From Methanobacteriota archaeon (GTDB lineage: Archaea; Thermoplasmatota; Thermoplasmata; Methanomassiliicoccales; Methanomethylophilaceae): a stretch of DNA of 5,000 bases. Both the position numbers and the translations under genes were made by a program. The stretch is taken from assembly GCA_029574055.1 (NCBI GenBank), contig JAKQBQ010000034.1:1-5000 (forward strand), given 5' to 3'. Under the pieces are notes generated by a model. It did not search any database and was not told where the DNA came from. It saw only the letters and a program-made list of their open reading frames with translations. Within the stretch, counting starts at the first letter, position 1; every line of letters starts with the position of its first letter. Shown piece by piece: positions 1-5,000 of the stretch.

Positions 1-166
1 GATAGGGATATTCGGCATGGACATAAGCGTGGTTCTGAGGAGGACCGGGAACAGGATCACCCAGAGGGCGCTCCTTAAGAGGAAGATCCCGAAGAGCCAC
101 CGCGTCGACCGCGACGAGGCGATACAGTACATGAAAGAGAATTACGAAATAGAGGTGGTAGAGTGA
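1..166 (+). CDS. rpl5: Large-subunit ribosomal protein uL5 (L5), C-terminal end, partial
   Basis: This is the tail of uL5, which binds 5S rRNA in the central protuberance of the 50S subunit and contacts the P-site tRNA. The reading frame begins at base 2 and gives 54 residues before a TGA at 164-166; the gene starts outside the window. The fragment contains the segment [19 protein letters not shown] followed by a basic stretch [14 protein letters not shown] and an acidic end, EIEVVE. The [11 protein letters not shown] pattern and the IPKSHRV segment near the C-terminus are typical of archaeal L5. Its position directly before S14 and S8 is the conserved place of L5 in the archaeal spc operon. 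Its last codons overlap the S14 start by four bases. Identification is firm from family match plus synteny; only about a third of the protein is visible. Confidence 0.93.
   Translation, partial: IGIFGMDISVVLRRTGNRITQRALLKRKIPKSHRVDRDEAIQYMKENYEIEVVE
152..158 (+). promoter_or_regulatory. Shine-Dalgarno site for S14, inside the end of rpl5
   Basis: GAGGTGG lies four bases before a GTG codon at 163 and matches the anti-SD at the 3' end of archaeal 16S rRNA. It lies inside the rpl5 coding sequence. Its spacing is what supports the GTG as the start of the small S14 gene. Confidence 0.7.
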
Positions 167-309
167 AGCCGAAGAAGCAGTTTGGAAGACTGAAGGGATG
201 CACCCGCTGCGGACGCAGGAGAGGCATCATAAGGAGATACGGAATGCACCTCTGCCGCCAATGTTTCAGGGACATGGCCCCGGAGCTGGGATTCAAGAAA
301 TATTCGTGA
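163..309 (+). CDS. rps14: Small-subunit ribosomal protein uS14 (S14), zinc-binding type
   Basis: This is a 48-residue uS14, a component of the 30S head that packs against 16S rRNA near S3, S10 and S19. The zinc ribbon is intact: C13-x2-C16 ([10 protein letters not shown]) and C31-x2-C34 ([15 protein letters not shown]), so it is the zinc-containing form found in archaea and eukaryotes. The C-terminal GFKKYS ending is also typical. The start is a GTG whose last two bases belong to the rpl5 TGA stop (GTGA, four-base overlap), with GAGGTGG four bases upstream. No in-frame ATG gives a full zinc ribbon: the only internal Met before the second Cys pair is residue 28. Archaeal S14 proteins are around 50 residues, so the length is normal. 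The gene is easy to miss because of its size and GTG start. Position between L5 and S8 is canonical. Confidence 0.95.
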   Translation: MKPKKQFGRLKGCTRCGRRRGIIRRYGMHLCRQCFRDMAPELGFKKYS

Positions 310-314
310 GGTGA
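308..314 (+). promoter_or_regulatory. Shine-Dalgarno site deciding the S8 start
   Basis: GAGGTGA is a seven-base match to the archaeal SD consensus, ending five bases before the ATG at 320. It overlaps the S14 stop codon (TGA, 307-309). It also covers the in-frame GTG at 311 that would give a protein three residues longer, which makes that GTG an unlikely start. Confidence 0.8.
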
Positions 315-319
315 AAAGA

Positions 320-709
320 ATGCAGAGCGATCCACTTAACGACGCGATGTGCGTCATGAAGAATGCAGCAAACGATGGAAAGGGCGAATGCATCATCCAG
401 CCATCCTCAAAGCTTATCGGCCGCGTGCTGAAGGTCATGCAGGACCACGGATACATAAACCAGTTCGAGTACATTGAGGACGGCAAGGCAGGCAAATTCC
501 GCGTAATGATGGAAGGGGCCATAAACAACTGCGGAGTGATCAAGCCGAGGTATTCGGTCAAAGCGCACGACATAGAAAGGGTGGAGGCAAGATACCTTCC
601 CGCCCAGGACTTCGGCGTTCTGATCCTGACGACCACGGCCGGAGTGATAACGCAGTACCGCGCCAAGGAGCTTGGCATAGGCGGAAAATTGTTAGCATAC
701 ATATACTGA
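320..709 (+). CDS. rps8: Small-subunit ribosomal protein uS8 (S8)
   Basis: uS8 is a primary 16S rRNA-binding protein of the 30S body, contacting the central domain (helix 21) and needed for platform assembly. With the ATG at 320 the protein has 129 residues, close to the usual archaeal length of about 130. The N-terminus MQSDPLNDAMCVMKNA fits the family pattern of DPL-x-DAL-x-x-IKNA. The middle contains the GYI segment (HGYINQFEYIEDGKAGKF), and the C-terminus has the GVLILTTTAGVITQYRAKE motif with its Ser/Thr-rich, rRNA-contacting loop, then GGKLLAYIY. The in-frame GTG at 311 (adding MKR) is rejected because it lies within the SD. The gap to S14 is ten bases, filled by the SD. Very confident. 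Confidence 0.97.
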   Translation: MQSDPLNDAMCVMKNAANDGKGECIIQPSSKLIGRVLKVMQDHGYINQFEYIEDGKAGKFRVMMEGAINNCGVIKPRYSVKAHDIERVEARYLPAQDFGVLILTTTAGVITQYRAKELGIGGKLLAYIY

Positions 710-712
710 GGA
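707..712 (+). promoter_or_regulatory. Shine-Dalgarno site for L6, fused to the S8 stop
   Basis: TGAGGA contains the S8 stop codon (TGA, 707-709) and the GAGGA SD core, six bases before the L6 ATG at 719. A ribosome terminating on S8 would sit over this SD, which favours coupled re-initiation. Confidence 0.6.
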
Positions 713-718
713 ATAGAG

Positions 719-1270
719 ATGACAATAGCAGGGAAAATCGAAAGCACCATCGCCATCCCGGGTGGGGTGTCCGTCACAATGGACGGCAACACCATGAAGG
801 TCAAAGGACCAAGGGGTGAATTAAGCAGAAACTTCGCGTACCCCCGCGTTAGTATTGCCATCGGAGAAGGAGAGGTCACAGTGAGCTGCGAATACCCGAG
901 GACCAAGGACAAAGCAATGGTCGGGACGTTCGCCGCCCACGTAAGGAACATGATCAGAGGAGTGACGGAAGGGTACACCTACACCCTGAAGATAGTCTAC
1001 TCCCACTTCCCGATGAAAGTAGCAGTGAAGGAGAACCGCGTGGAGATCAACAACTACATGGGAGGCCACGACCCCAGATACGCCGACATCGTCGCCGGGT
1101 GCAAGGTCAAGGTAAGCGGGAGCGAGGTCACTGTGGAAGGCAACTGCATCGAAGGGTGCGGGCAGACCGCAGCGAACATCGAGAAGGCGACATCCAGGCT
1201 CGGATTCGACAAGAGGATCTTCCAGGACGGGATATACATAGTCCACAAATCGCACAAGGTGAGAGAATGA
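719..1270 (+). CDS. rpl6: Large-subunit ribosomal protein uL6 (L6)
   Basis: uL6 sits at the base of the L7/L12 stalk next to the sarcin-ricin loop and the GTPase-associated region of 23S rRNA. The protein is 183 residues, normal for archaea. It shows the two-fold repeated L6 fold: the first domain has IPGGVSVTMDGNTMKVKGPRG-type sequence with VKGPRGELSR at about residues 28-37. The second begins around residue 83, with AVKENRVEINNYMGG and KVKVSGSEVTVEG. The C-terminal signature GQTAANIE starts at residue 148 and is followed by FQDGIYIV, the strongest family marker. The start ATG at 719 follows TGAGGA by six bases. The TGA stop overlaps the next ATG (ATGA at 1267-1270), indicating coupling to L32e. 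No anomaly is visible. Confidence 0.97.
   Translation: MTIAGKIESTIAIPGGVSVTMDGNTMKVKGPRGELSRNFAYPRVSIAIGEGEVTVSCEYPRTKDKAMVGTFAAHVRNMIRGVTEGYTYTLKIVYSHFPMKVAVKENRVEINNYMGGHDPRYADIVAGCKVKVSGSEVTVEGNCIEGCGQTAANIEKATSRLGFDKRIFQDGIYIVHKSHKVRE
1257..1262 (+). promoter_or_regulatory. Shine-Dalgarno site for L32e, inside the end of rpl6
   Basis: AGGTGA lies four bases before the ATG at 1267 and matches the archaeal SD consensus. It rules out earlier in-frame ATG codons, such as the one at 1099, which lie deep inside rpl6 and lack family-like sequence. Confidence 0.75.
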
Positions 1271-1959
1271 GCATCAAGACGCTGTCGGACCTTCCCGGCC
1301 TCAAAGAGGGCAACATAAAGGAACTGGAGCAGATGGGGATAACATCTGTGTCCGAGCTCAAGGATGCCGTCTTCGATGACGAGAAAGTGAAAGAAGTGAT
1401 AAAGAACCTCTCCGGCGTGGGACCGAAGACGGTGGAAGGCTGGAAAGCCGCATTGAAAGACGATGCCCAGCCGAAGGCCGAGCCGAAGTCCAAGGAAGTG
1501 GAGATCGTAGAGGAAGAAGAGGACGAGGCCGAGATCGTGGAGAGCGGCGAGTATGCCGTGAAGATAAAGCCGGAACTCAGCGACGAGGTGTCCGAGGGAC
1601 TTGCGATGAGAGCCATCATATCCGGCCGCAGGCCCGCTTTCAAGAGGCAGGAGTGGCACAGGTATGCCAAGCTCGGAGAGAAATGGAGGAAGCCGAAAGG
1701 CATACACTCCAAGATGAAGAGAAGGGTAAAGAGGCGCGAGCCCATCGTCGACATAGGGTTCAGAGGCCCGGCGTCGGTCAGAGGGCTCCACCCTTCGGGA
1801 TTCGAAGAAGTGCTCATCTACAACGTGGATGGGCTGGATGACATTGACCCCAAGGTGCAGGCCGTACGCATAGGCGGGACCGTCGGCACCAAGAAGAGGA
1901 TCGCGATAGAGGACCGCGCAGCCGAGCTGGGCATCAGGGTCCTGAACAGGATGGTGTGA
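1267..1959 (+). CDS. rpl32e: Large-subunit ribosomal protein eL32 (L32e) with N-terminal helix-hairpin-helix domain
   Basis: eL32 is an archaeal/eukaryotic 50S protein with no bacterial counterpart; it binds 23S rRNA on the solvent side. The protein is 230 residues in three parts. Residues 6-63 form a helix-hairpin-helix-like module, with half-motifs LPGLKEGNIKELEQMGI (9-25) and LSGVGPKTVEGWKAAL (48-63). Residues 67-95 are a linker rich in Lys, Pro and Glu, with an EEEEDE run at 82-87. Residues about 119-227 are the L32e core: RRPAFKRQEWHRYAKLGEKW, WRKPKGIHSKM, the GFRGPASVRGLHPSGFEEV signature, and an AELGIRVLN end. Minimal L32e proteins are only about 130 residues, so about 100 residues are extension. 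From memory, the haloarchaeal L32e has a comparable GVG-containing N-terminal extension, so this is a known variant rather than a fusion unique to this genome. The ATG overlaps the L6 stop by four bases and has AGGTGA upstream. Confidence 0.96.
   Translation: MSIKTLSDLPGLKEGNIKELEQMGITSVSELKDAVFDDEKVKEVIKNLSGVGPKTVEGWKAALKDDAQPKAEPKSKEVEIVEEEEDEAEIVESGEYAVKIKPELSDEVSEGLAMRAIISGRRPAFKRQEWHRYAKLGEKWRKPKGIHSKMKRRVKRREPIVDIGFRGPASVRGLHPSGFEEVLIYNVDGLDDIDPKVQAVRIGGTVGTKKRIAIEDRAAELGIRVLNRMV
1953..1956 (+). promoter_or_regulatory. Shine-Dalgarno site deciding the L19e start
   Basis: GGTG lies five bases before the ATG at 1962, in the last codons of rpl32e. It supports 1962 rather than the GTG at 1956, which shares its first base with the end of this GGTG and would add only two residues (Met-Ser). 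The match is short, so the choice is likely but not certain. Confidence 0.5.
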
Positions 1960-1961
1960 GC

Positions 1962-2420
1962 ATGGATCTCAGAAATCAGAGAAGAATGGCGGCAGAGGTC
2001 CTCAAATGCGGTGAGAACAGGGTCTGGATGAACCCGGACAAGCTCGAGGACATCGAGGACTGCATCACCCGCTCCGACATCCGCATCGCGATAGGTTCGG
2101 GGCTCATAAAGGCGAAGCCCAAGCAGGGCGCGTCGAAAGGAAGGATAAGATACGCGGCCGACCAAAAGGCCAGCGGAAAGAGGAAGGGCCCCGGGAGCAG
2201 GAAGGGAACAGCAAACGCACGCGTCCCCGACAAGCGCAGGTGGATAGCAACCATCAGGCCCATCCGCGACGAGCTGAAGACCCTGAGGGCGGAGGGGAAG
2301 ATAACCCCGTCCGTCTACAGGTTCTACTACAGAAGGGCGAAGGGCGGGATATATAAGTCCCGCAGGAACCTCAGGCAGCACATGATCGCCGCGGGCCACT
2401 TGAAAGAGGAGGAAAGTTGA
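1962..2420 (+). CDS. rpl19e: Large-subunit ribosomal protein eL19 (L19e)
   Basis: eL19 is an archaeal/eukaryotic 50S protein that lies near the polypeptide exit tunnel and makes an inter-subunit bridge; it has no bacterial homologue. The product has 152 residues, the usual archaeal size. The N-terminus MDLRNQRRMAAEVLKCGENR followed by VWMNP is the family's opening signature. The basic middle has IRYAADQKASGKRKGPGSRK, matching the Gly/Lys/Arg-rich rRNA-penetrating segment. The C-terminal helix carries YRRAKGGIYKSRRNLRQHM at about residues 123-141. The ATG at 1962 is preferred over the GTG at 1956 because archaeal L19e proteins begin close to this Met and the SD spacing is better. It begins two bases after the L32e stop, and its TGA shares one base with the L18 ATG. 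Confidence 0.96.
   Translation: MDLRNQRRMAAEVLKCGENRVWMNPDKLEDIEDCITRSDIRIAIGSGLIKAKPKQGASKGRIRYAADQKASGKRKGPGSRKGTANARVPDKRRWIATIRPIRDELKTLRAEGKITPSVYRFYYRRAKGGIYKSRRNLRQHMIAAGHLKEEES
2406..2412 (+). promoter_or_regulatory. Shine-Dalgarno site for L18, inside the end of rpl19e
   Basis: GAGGAGG lies seven bases before the ATG at 2420. In the same bases it encodes the acidic end of L19e (KEEES). It supports the ATG at 2420 over the adjacent in-frame TTG at 2417. Confidence 0.7.
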
Positions 2421-2920
2421 TGGCGACAGGACCAAGATATAAAGTTGCGTTCAGGAGAAGAAGAGAATACCGCACCGACTATTACGCCAGGAAGAAGCTC
2501 CTCAGGAGCGGCGAGCCGAGGGCAGTGGTAAGGAGGTCCAACAAGAACGTTACAGTCCAGTTTGTCGATTTCGGCATGGACGGAGACAGGATCAGAGCCG
2601 CGGCGACCACCGGAGAGCTGCGCAAGATGGGATGGGAGCATTCGTGCTCATCCATCCCCGCTGCGTACCTCGTAGGGTTCCTTGCGGGCAAGAGAGCATT
2701 GAAAGACGGCATTGAGTATGCGGTCCTGGATATCGGTATGCAGGTCCCGAAGCGCGGCGGCGTTCTGTTCGCAGCGCTGAAGGGCATGACCGATGCCGGG
2801 CTGGAGGTCCCCCACAGCGAGGACGTCCTTCCCGCCGAGGACAGGATCAAAGGGAAGCATATCGACGCCGGCATAGAGGCTGCCGTCGGCAGCATGAAGC
2901 AGAAGATGGAGGCTGAGTAA
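2420..2920 (+). CDS. rpl18: Large-subunit ribosomal protein uL18 (L18, archaeal/eukaryotic L5 type)
   Basis: uL18 binds 5S rRNA together with uL5 and anchors it in the central protuberance. This is the long archaeal form (166 residues), related to eukaryotic ribosomal protein L5, rather than the roughly 120-residue bacterial L18. The start MATGPRYKVAFRRRREYRTD is the archaeal signature of the family. It is followed by DYYARKKLL, then RAVVRRSNKNVTVQFVDF (5S rRNA-binding region) and the conserved AAYLVGFLAGKRAL and AVLDIGMQVPKRGGVLFAAL segments. The C-terminus ends in a Lys/Glu-rich helix. The start ATG shares its A with the L19e stop. This is the only gene in the window that ends in TAA, and S5 follows one base later. 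Confidence 0.97.
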   Translation: MATGPRYKVAFRRRREYRTDYYARKKLLRSGEPRAVVRRSNKNVTVQFVDFGMDGDRIRAAATTGELRKMGWEHSCSSIPAAYLVGFLAGKRALKDGIEYAVLDIGMQVPKRGGVLFAALKGMTDAGLEVPHSEDVLPAEDRIKGKHIDAGIEAAVGSMKQKMEAE

Positions 2921-2921
2921 G

Positions 2922-3602
2922 ATGGCAGATTGGATCCCGAAGACAAGACTGGGACAGATGGTCCTGAACGGCGAGATCACCACCATGAGCGCCGCGCTGG
3001 AGTCGAGGCTGCCCCTCCGCGAGGCGGAGATAGTCGACATACTCCTGCCGGACCTTGAGGATCAGGTCATAGAGATAAACATGGTCCAGAGGATGACCGA
3101 CTCCGGAAGGAGGGTCAGGTTCGCTGCGACCTGCATCGTCGGCAACGGCGATGGGTTCATCGGCATAGGAAGGGCCAAAGGGAAAGAGGTGGGGCCGTCG
3201 ATCAAGAAAGCGATCGACAACGCCAAACTGAACATCATCGAGGTCAAGAGAGGATGCGGGTCGTGGGAGTGCGGATGCGGATCGCAGCACACGCTTCCAT
3301 TTGAAGTGGTTGGACGCACGGGCTCGGTAACGGTATATCTGAAGCCGGCGCCCCGCGGAATATCCCTTGCGGTGGGAGATGTTGCAAAGAGCCTCCTGAC
3401 GCTTGCCGGAGTGCAGGACGCATGGGGCTTCGCAAGAGGCAACACCAAGACCAAGGTCAACTACGCCATGGCAACATTCGAAGCTCTGAAGATGACCGCG
3501 AAGATGAGGGTCACCGAAGAGCAGGCATCAAGGCTCAAGATCGTCCCCGGGCCTATCGGAATAAGGGTATCCGAGACCGATCTCAACCAGGAGGAGGAGT
3601 GA
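2922..3602 (+). CDS. rps5: Small-subunit ribosomal protein uS5 (S5, archaeal/eukaryotic S2 type)
   Basis: uS5 lies at the mRNA entry side of the 30S subunit, contacts S4 and S8, and affects decoding accuracy. The protein has 226 residues, typical for archaea. It starts with W-x-P-K-T-x-LG (residues 4-11), the archaeal N-terminal pattern. The double-stranded-RNA-binding-like S5 domain spans about 47-112: INMVQRMTDSGRRVRFAATC, then GNGDGFIGIGRAKGKEVGP. The Cys-rich RGCGSWECGCG (110-120) is characteristic of archaeal and eukaryotic S5. The C-terminal S5 domain includes LKPAPRGISLAVGDVAKSLL and a GVQDAWGFARGNTKTKVNYA segment. The ATG at 2922 is preceded by GGAGG at 2908-2912, nine bases away, within the end of rpl18. 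The gap to L18 is one base and to L30 two bases. Confidence 0.97.
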   Translation: MADWIPKTRLGQMVLNGEITTMSAALESRLPLREAEIVDILLPDLEDQVIEINMVQRMTDSGRRVRFAATCIVGNGDGFIGIGRAKGKEVGPSIKKAIDNAKLNIIEVKRGCGSWECGCGSQHTLPFEVVGRTGSVTVYLKPAPRGISLAVGDVAKSLLTLAGVQDAWGFARGNTKTKVNYAMATFEALKMTAKMRVTEEQASRLKIVPGPIGIRVSETDLNQEEE

Positions 3603-3604
3603 AC

Positions 3605-4069
3605 ATGGCATACGCTGTTGTGCGCGTGCGCGGACAGCCCGATGTCAACAAGGACATCAGGTATACCATGGGGCTGCTGGGTCTTAACAGGGTGAACCAC
3701 TGCGTGGTGCTTCCCGAGAACCCCTCCGTAGACGGGATGCTGCAGATGGTCAAGGACTACTGCACATGGGGCGAGATAGACGAGGAGACCCTTTCCGCGA
3801 TGTTGAGGACCCGCGGGAAGATAAAGGGCGACAAGGACCTCGACGACGAATTTCTGAAGGAAAAAACAGAATTCGCTACGGTGGAGGAACTTGCCAAAGC
3901 AATGATTGAGAACGATTTCAGGATGAGGGAGATGGAGGACGCAAAACCCGTCTTCCGCCTGCACCCCCCGATAAAAGGCTATGAGGGCAACAAACGCGCG
4001 TTCACGAACGGCGGCTCCCTCGGCTACAGGGGCAAGGAGATAAACGACCTCATCAACAGGATGCTGTGA
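3605..4069 (+). CDS. rpl30: Large-subunit ribosomal protein uL30 (L30, archaeal/eukaryotic L7 type)
   Basis: uL30 is a 50S surface protein contacting 23S rRNA domain II. This is the long archaeal form of 154 residues, compared with about 60 in bacteria. The N-terminal ferredoxin-like L30 core is MAYAVVRVRGQPDVNKDIRY to about residue 60, with TMGLLGLNRVNHCVVLPENP as the family signature. The archaeal C-terminal extension includes RTRGKIKGD, FRLHPPIKGYEG and the ending SLGYRGKEINDLINRML, where the HPP and GY-G-EIN elements are conserved in eukaryotic L7. The start ATG at 3605 has GGAGG at 3593-3597, seven bases upstream, overlapping the codons for the EEE end of S5. An earlier in-frame start at 3422 lies inside rps5 and yields unrelated sequence, so it is rejected. 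Confidence 0.97.
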   Translation: MAYAVVRVRGQPDVNKDIRYTMGLLGLNRVNHCVVLPENPSVDGMLQMVKDYCTWGEIDEETLSAMLRTRGKIKGDKDLDDEFLKEKTEFATVEELAKAMIENDFRMREMEDAKPVFRLHPPIKGYEGNKRAFTNGGSLGYRGKEINDLINRML

Positions 4070-4074
4070 GGTGG
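4068..4074 (+). promoter_or_regulatory. Shine-Dalgarno site deciding the L15 start, fused to the L30 stop
   Basis: GAGGTGG overlaps the L30 stop (TGA, 4067-4069) and sits five bases before the ATG at 4080. The in-frame GTG at 4071 is part of this SD and so is unlikely to be the start. The arrangement copies the S14/S8 junction. Confidence 0.78.
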
Positions 4075-4079
4075 AGACA

Positions 4080-4502
4080 ATGCCAAGCAGAACAAAGAAG
4101 ATGAGAGGGTCGAGGACCCACGGGCGCGGGAAGAAGGCAGGCCGCGGAGCAGGCCTTATCGGCGGGCACGGACAGGCGGGACTTTCAAAGACCGGCAAGA
4201 TCCATATGCTCAAGTACGACAGGGACCACTTCGGAAGGCACGGATTCAAGAGGCCACAGAGCGTCGTCCGGGCGAACAGCACCATCAATGTAAGCGAGCT
4301 CGAGGAGAACATGGAAAGGTATATCTCCATGGGATTCGCTGCCAAAGACGGGGATATGTATAATATCAACCTAACAGATGCAGGTATCGATAAGCTGTTG
4401 GGGAACGGGAGCATCGGCATACCCGTCAAGGTGACCGTGTCCCAAGTTTCGGCCAAGGCCCGCGAGAAAATAGAGGCCTCCGGCGGAAGCATAGCAGAGT
4501 GA
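4080..4502 (+). CDS. rpl15: Large-subunit ribosomal protein uL15 (L15)
   Basis: uL15 is an early-assembly 50S protein whose extended glycine-rich N-terminus penetrates 23S rRNA; the globular domain sits near L30 and L32e. The product has 140 residues, in the archaeal range. The N-terminal tail MPSRTKKMRGSRTHGRGKK and the following GRGAGLIGGHGQAG repeat the expected TKK-x-RGSRT and Gly-rich rRNA-binding pattern. Then comes HFGRHGFKRPQSV, and the C-terminal L15 signature is near the end: NGSIGIPVKVTVSQVSAKAR then EKIEASGGSI. The ATG at 4080 is chosen over the GTG at 4071, which would add three residues and lies in the SD. It is followed by a 21-base gap to secY, the largest in the window. Confidence 0.96.
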   Translation: MPSRTKKMRGSRTHGRGKKAGRGAGLIGGHGQAGLSKTGKIHMLKYDRDHFGRHGFKRPQSVVRANSTINVSELEENMERYISMGFAAKDGDMYNINLTDAGIDKLLGNGSIGIPVKVTVSQVSAKAREKIEASGGSIAE

Positions 4503-4523
4503 TAATACGAGGAGAAGATTGGG
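4503..4523 (+). promoter_or_regulatory. rpl15-secY intergenic gap with SD for SecY
   Basis: This is the longest non-coding stretch in the window (21 bases). It holds GAGGAG at 4509-4514, nine bases before the secY ATG. It is too short for a terminator hairpin and I see none. It is also too short to hold a full archaeal promoter between the two genes, so secY is probably read on the same transcript. Confidence 0.6.
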
Positions 4524-5000
4524 ATGGAAGAACAGCCAAGCTTGTTGTATAAGATAAAACCTATAAGCGACAAGCTCCCCGCCGTCAAGCGCCCCGAAGG
4601 CCATGTGCACTTCAGGACGAAGATGATGTGGGTCGTGGTCGTGTTGGTCCTTTATTTCATAATGACCAACGTGTACATCTACGGTCTTGACCAAGCCCAA
4701 TCCCTGGACCTGTTCGCTCAATACAGAACGATAATGGCGGGAGCGTCGGGAACGATCCTTCAGTTGGGCATCGGCCCCATCGTCACCGCTTCGATCATAA
4801 TGCAGCTGTTCGTCGGTGCCAAGATCATAAAATTGGACCTGACGAGCAACAAGGACAAGGGCTGCTACCAGTCTGTCCTCAAGCTGCTGGTCATAGTGAT
4901 GATAGTGGTGGAGTCAGTGCCTCAGGTCTTCGGATTCCTGGTGCCGTCCGCCTCGTTCGAGGCCACATGGGGGTCGATGGGCGCAAAGATGCTGATAGTA
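4524..5000 (+). CDS. secY: Protein translocase channel subunit SecY (Sec61 alpha), N-terminal part
   Basis: SecY forms the membrane channel of the Sec translocon with SecE (Sec61 gamma) and Sec61 beta, and passes or inserts nascent proteins. The window holds the first 159 codons; a full archaeal SecY is about 450-500 residues, so it continues past the right edge. Residues 1-32 are a cytosolic N-terminus with an amphipathic helix-like segment. TM1 is about 33-54 (MMWVVVVLVLYFIMTNVYIY). The external loop and plug (TM2a) lie at about 56-77. TM2b carries the family signature LGIGPIVTASIIMQL (81-95), followed by KIIKLDL. TM3 is about 115-140, and TM4 begins near 153. A plug helix followed by GIGPIVTA is typical of archaeal SecY. 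The start ATG follows GAGGAG by nine bases. Linkage of secY behind L15 is conserved in archaea and bacteria. Confidence 0.97.
   Translation, partial: MEEQPSLLYKIKPISDKLPAVKRPEGHVHFRTKMMWVVVVLVLYFIMTNVYIYGLDQAQSLDLFAQYRTIMAGASGTILQLGIGPIVTASIIMQLFVGAKIIKLDLTSNKDKGCYQSVLKLLVIVMIVVESVPQVFGFLVPSASFEATWGSMGAKMLIV

Noticed and set aside
142..978. Minus-strand open frame of 278 codons opposite S14, S8 and L6
   Set aside because: It is antisense to three firmly identified ribosomal genes and low in recognisable motifs; its hydrophobic look comes from the complement of Lys/Glu/Asp-rich coding.
1498..1545. Purine-rich GAA/GAG run in L32e, possible simple repeat
   Set aside because: It simply encodes the acidic linker (VEIVEEEEDEAEIVE) and is not a regular tandem repeat.
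2349..2357. TATA-box-like ATATATAAG about 70 bases before the L18 start
   Set aside because: It encodes the conserved I-Y-K of the L19e GGIYKSRRNL motif (codons 130-132), so the bases are explained by protein constraint. No clear BRE-like purine element or intergenic gap supports a promoter.
4352..4372. AT-rich patch (around TATGTATAATATCAAC) upstream of secY, possible internal promoter
   Set aside because: It lies within rpl15 coding sequence about 150 bases before secY and encodes the MYNINLTDAG segment of L15. Base composition alone does not support a promoter.
3461..4588. Long minus-strand open frame (375 codons) across S5, L30, L15 and the start of secY
   Set aside because: It runs antisense to four well-identified conserved genes, has no family-like sequence and owes its length to the lack of stops opposite GC-rich, biased codons. 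It is a shadow frame.
1..5000. Possible novel system, mobile element, CRISPR array or RNA gene
   Set aside because: Nearly every base is explained by eleven canonical archaeal spc-operon genes in their usual order. There are no repeats, no insertions between genes and no unexplained gap longer than 21 bases.

Overview
This window is an internal segment of an archaeal spc-type ribosomal protein operon, all on the + strand. The order is uL5 (C-terminal end only), uS14, uS8, uL6, eL32, eL19, uL18, uS5, uL30, uL15, then the first 159 codons of secY. The presence of eL32 and eL19 between L6 and L18, the long archaeal/eukaryotic forms of L18, S5 and L30, and a SecY with an archaeal plug region rule out a bacterium. 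Gene order is the canonical euryarchaeal one. The sequence looks moderately GC-rich, uses AGG/AGA arginine and ATA isoleucine codons heavily, and the L32e carries an N-terminal helix-hairpin-helix extension. I lean towards a Thermoplasmatota lineage, possibly a Methanomassiliicoccales-like methanogen, but that placement is inference and was not tested by alignment.

Layout: 1-166 end of rpl5; 163-309 a small zinc-ribbon S14 gene (48 aa, GTG start); 320-709 rps8; 719-1270 rpl6; 1267-1959 rpl32e; 1962-2420 rpl19e; 2420-2920 rpl18; 2922-3602 rps5; 3605-4069 rpl30; 4080-4502 rpl15; 4524-5000 secY, running off the right edge. Gaps between genes are 1-21 bases, and three junctions overlap by 1-4 bases. 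Every gene has a purine-rich Shine-Dalgarno (SD) match to the archaeal 16S 3' end, and at several junctions the upstream stop codon is part of, or touches, the downstream SD. This points to one polycistronic mRNA with translational coupling. No stretch of more than 21 bases is non-coding, and I see no promoter, terminator, repeat, RNA gene or mobile element.

How the genes work together: S8, S14 and S5 build the small subunit (head and body, decoding fidelity). L5, L6, L18, L30, L15, L19e and L32e build the large subunit, and L19e lies at the exit-tunnel face where the translocon docks. SecY is the channel that receives nascent membrane and secreted proteins. The window is a conserved housekeeping region. 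I found no previously undescribed system in it; the findings are modest points about start sites, coupling, stop codon use and the L32e extension.
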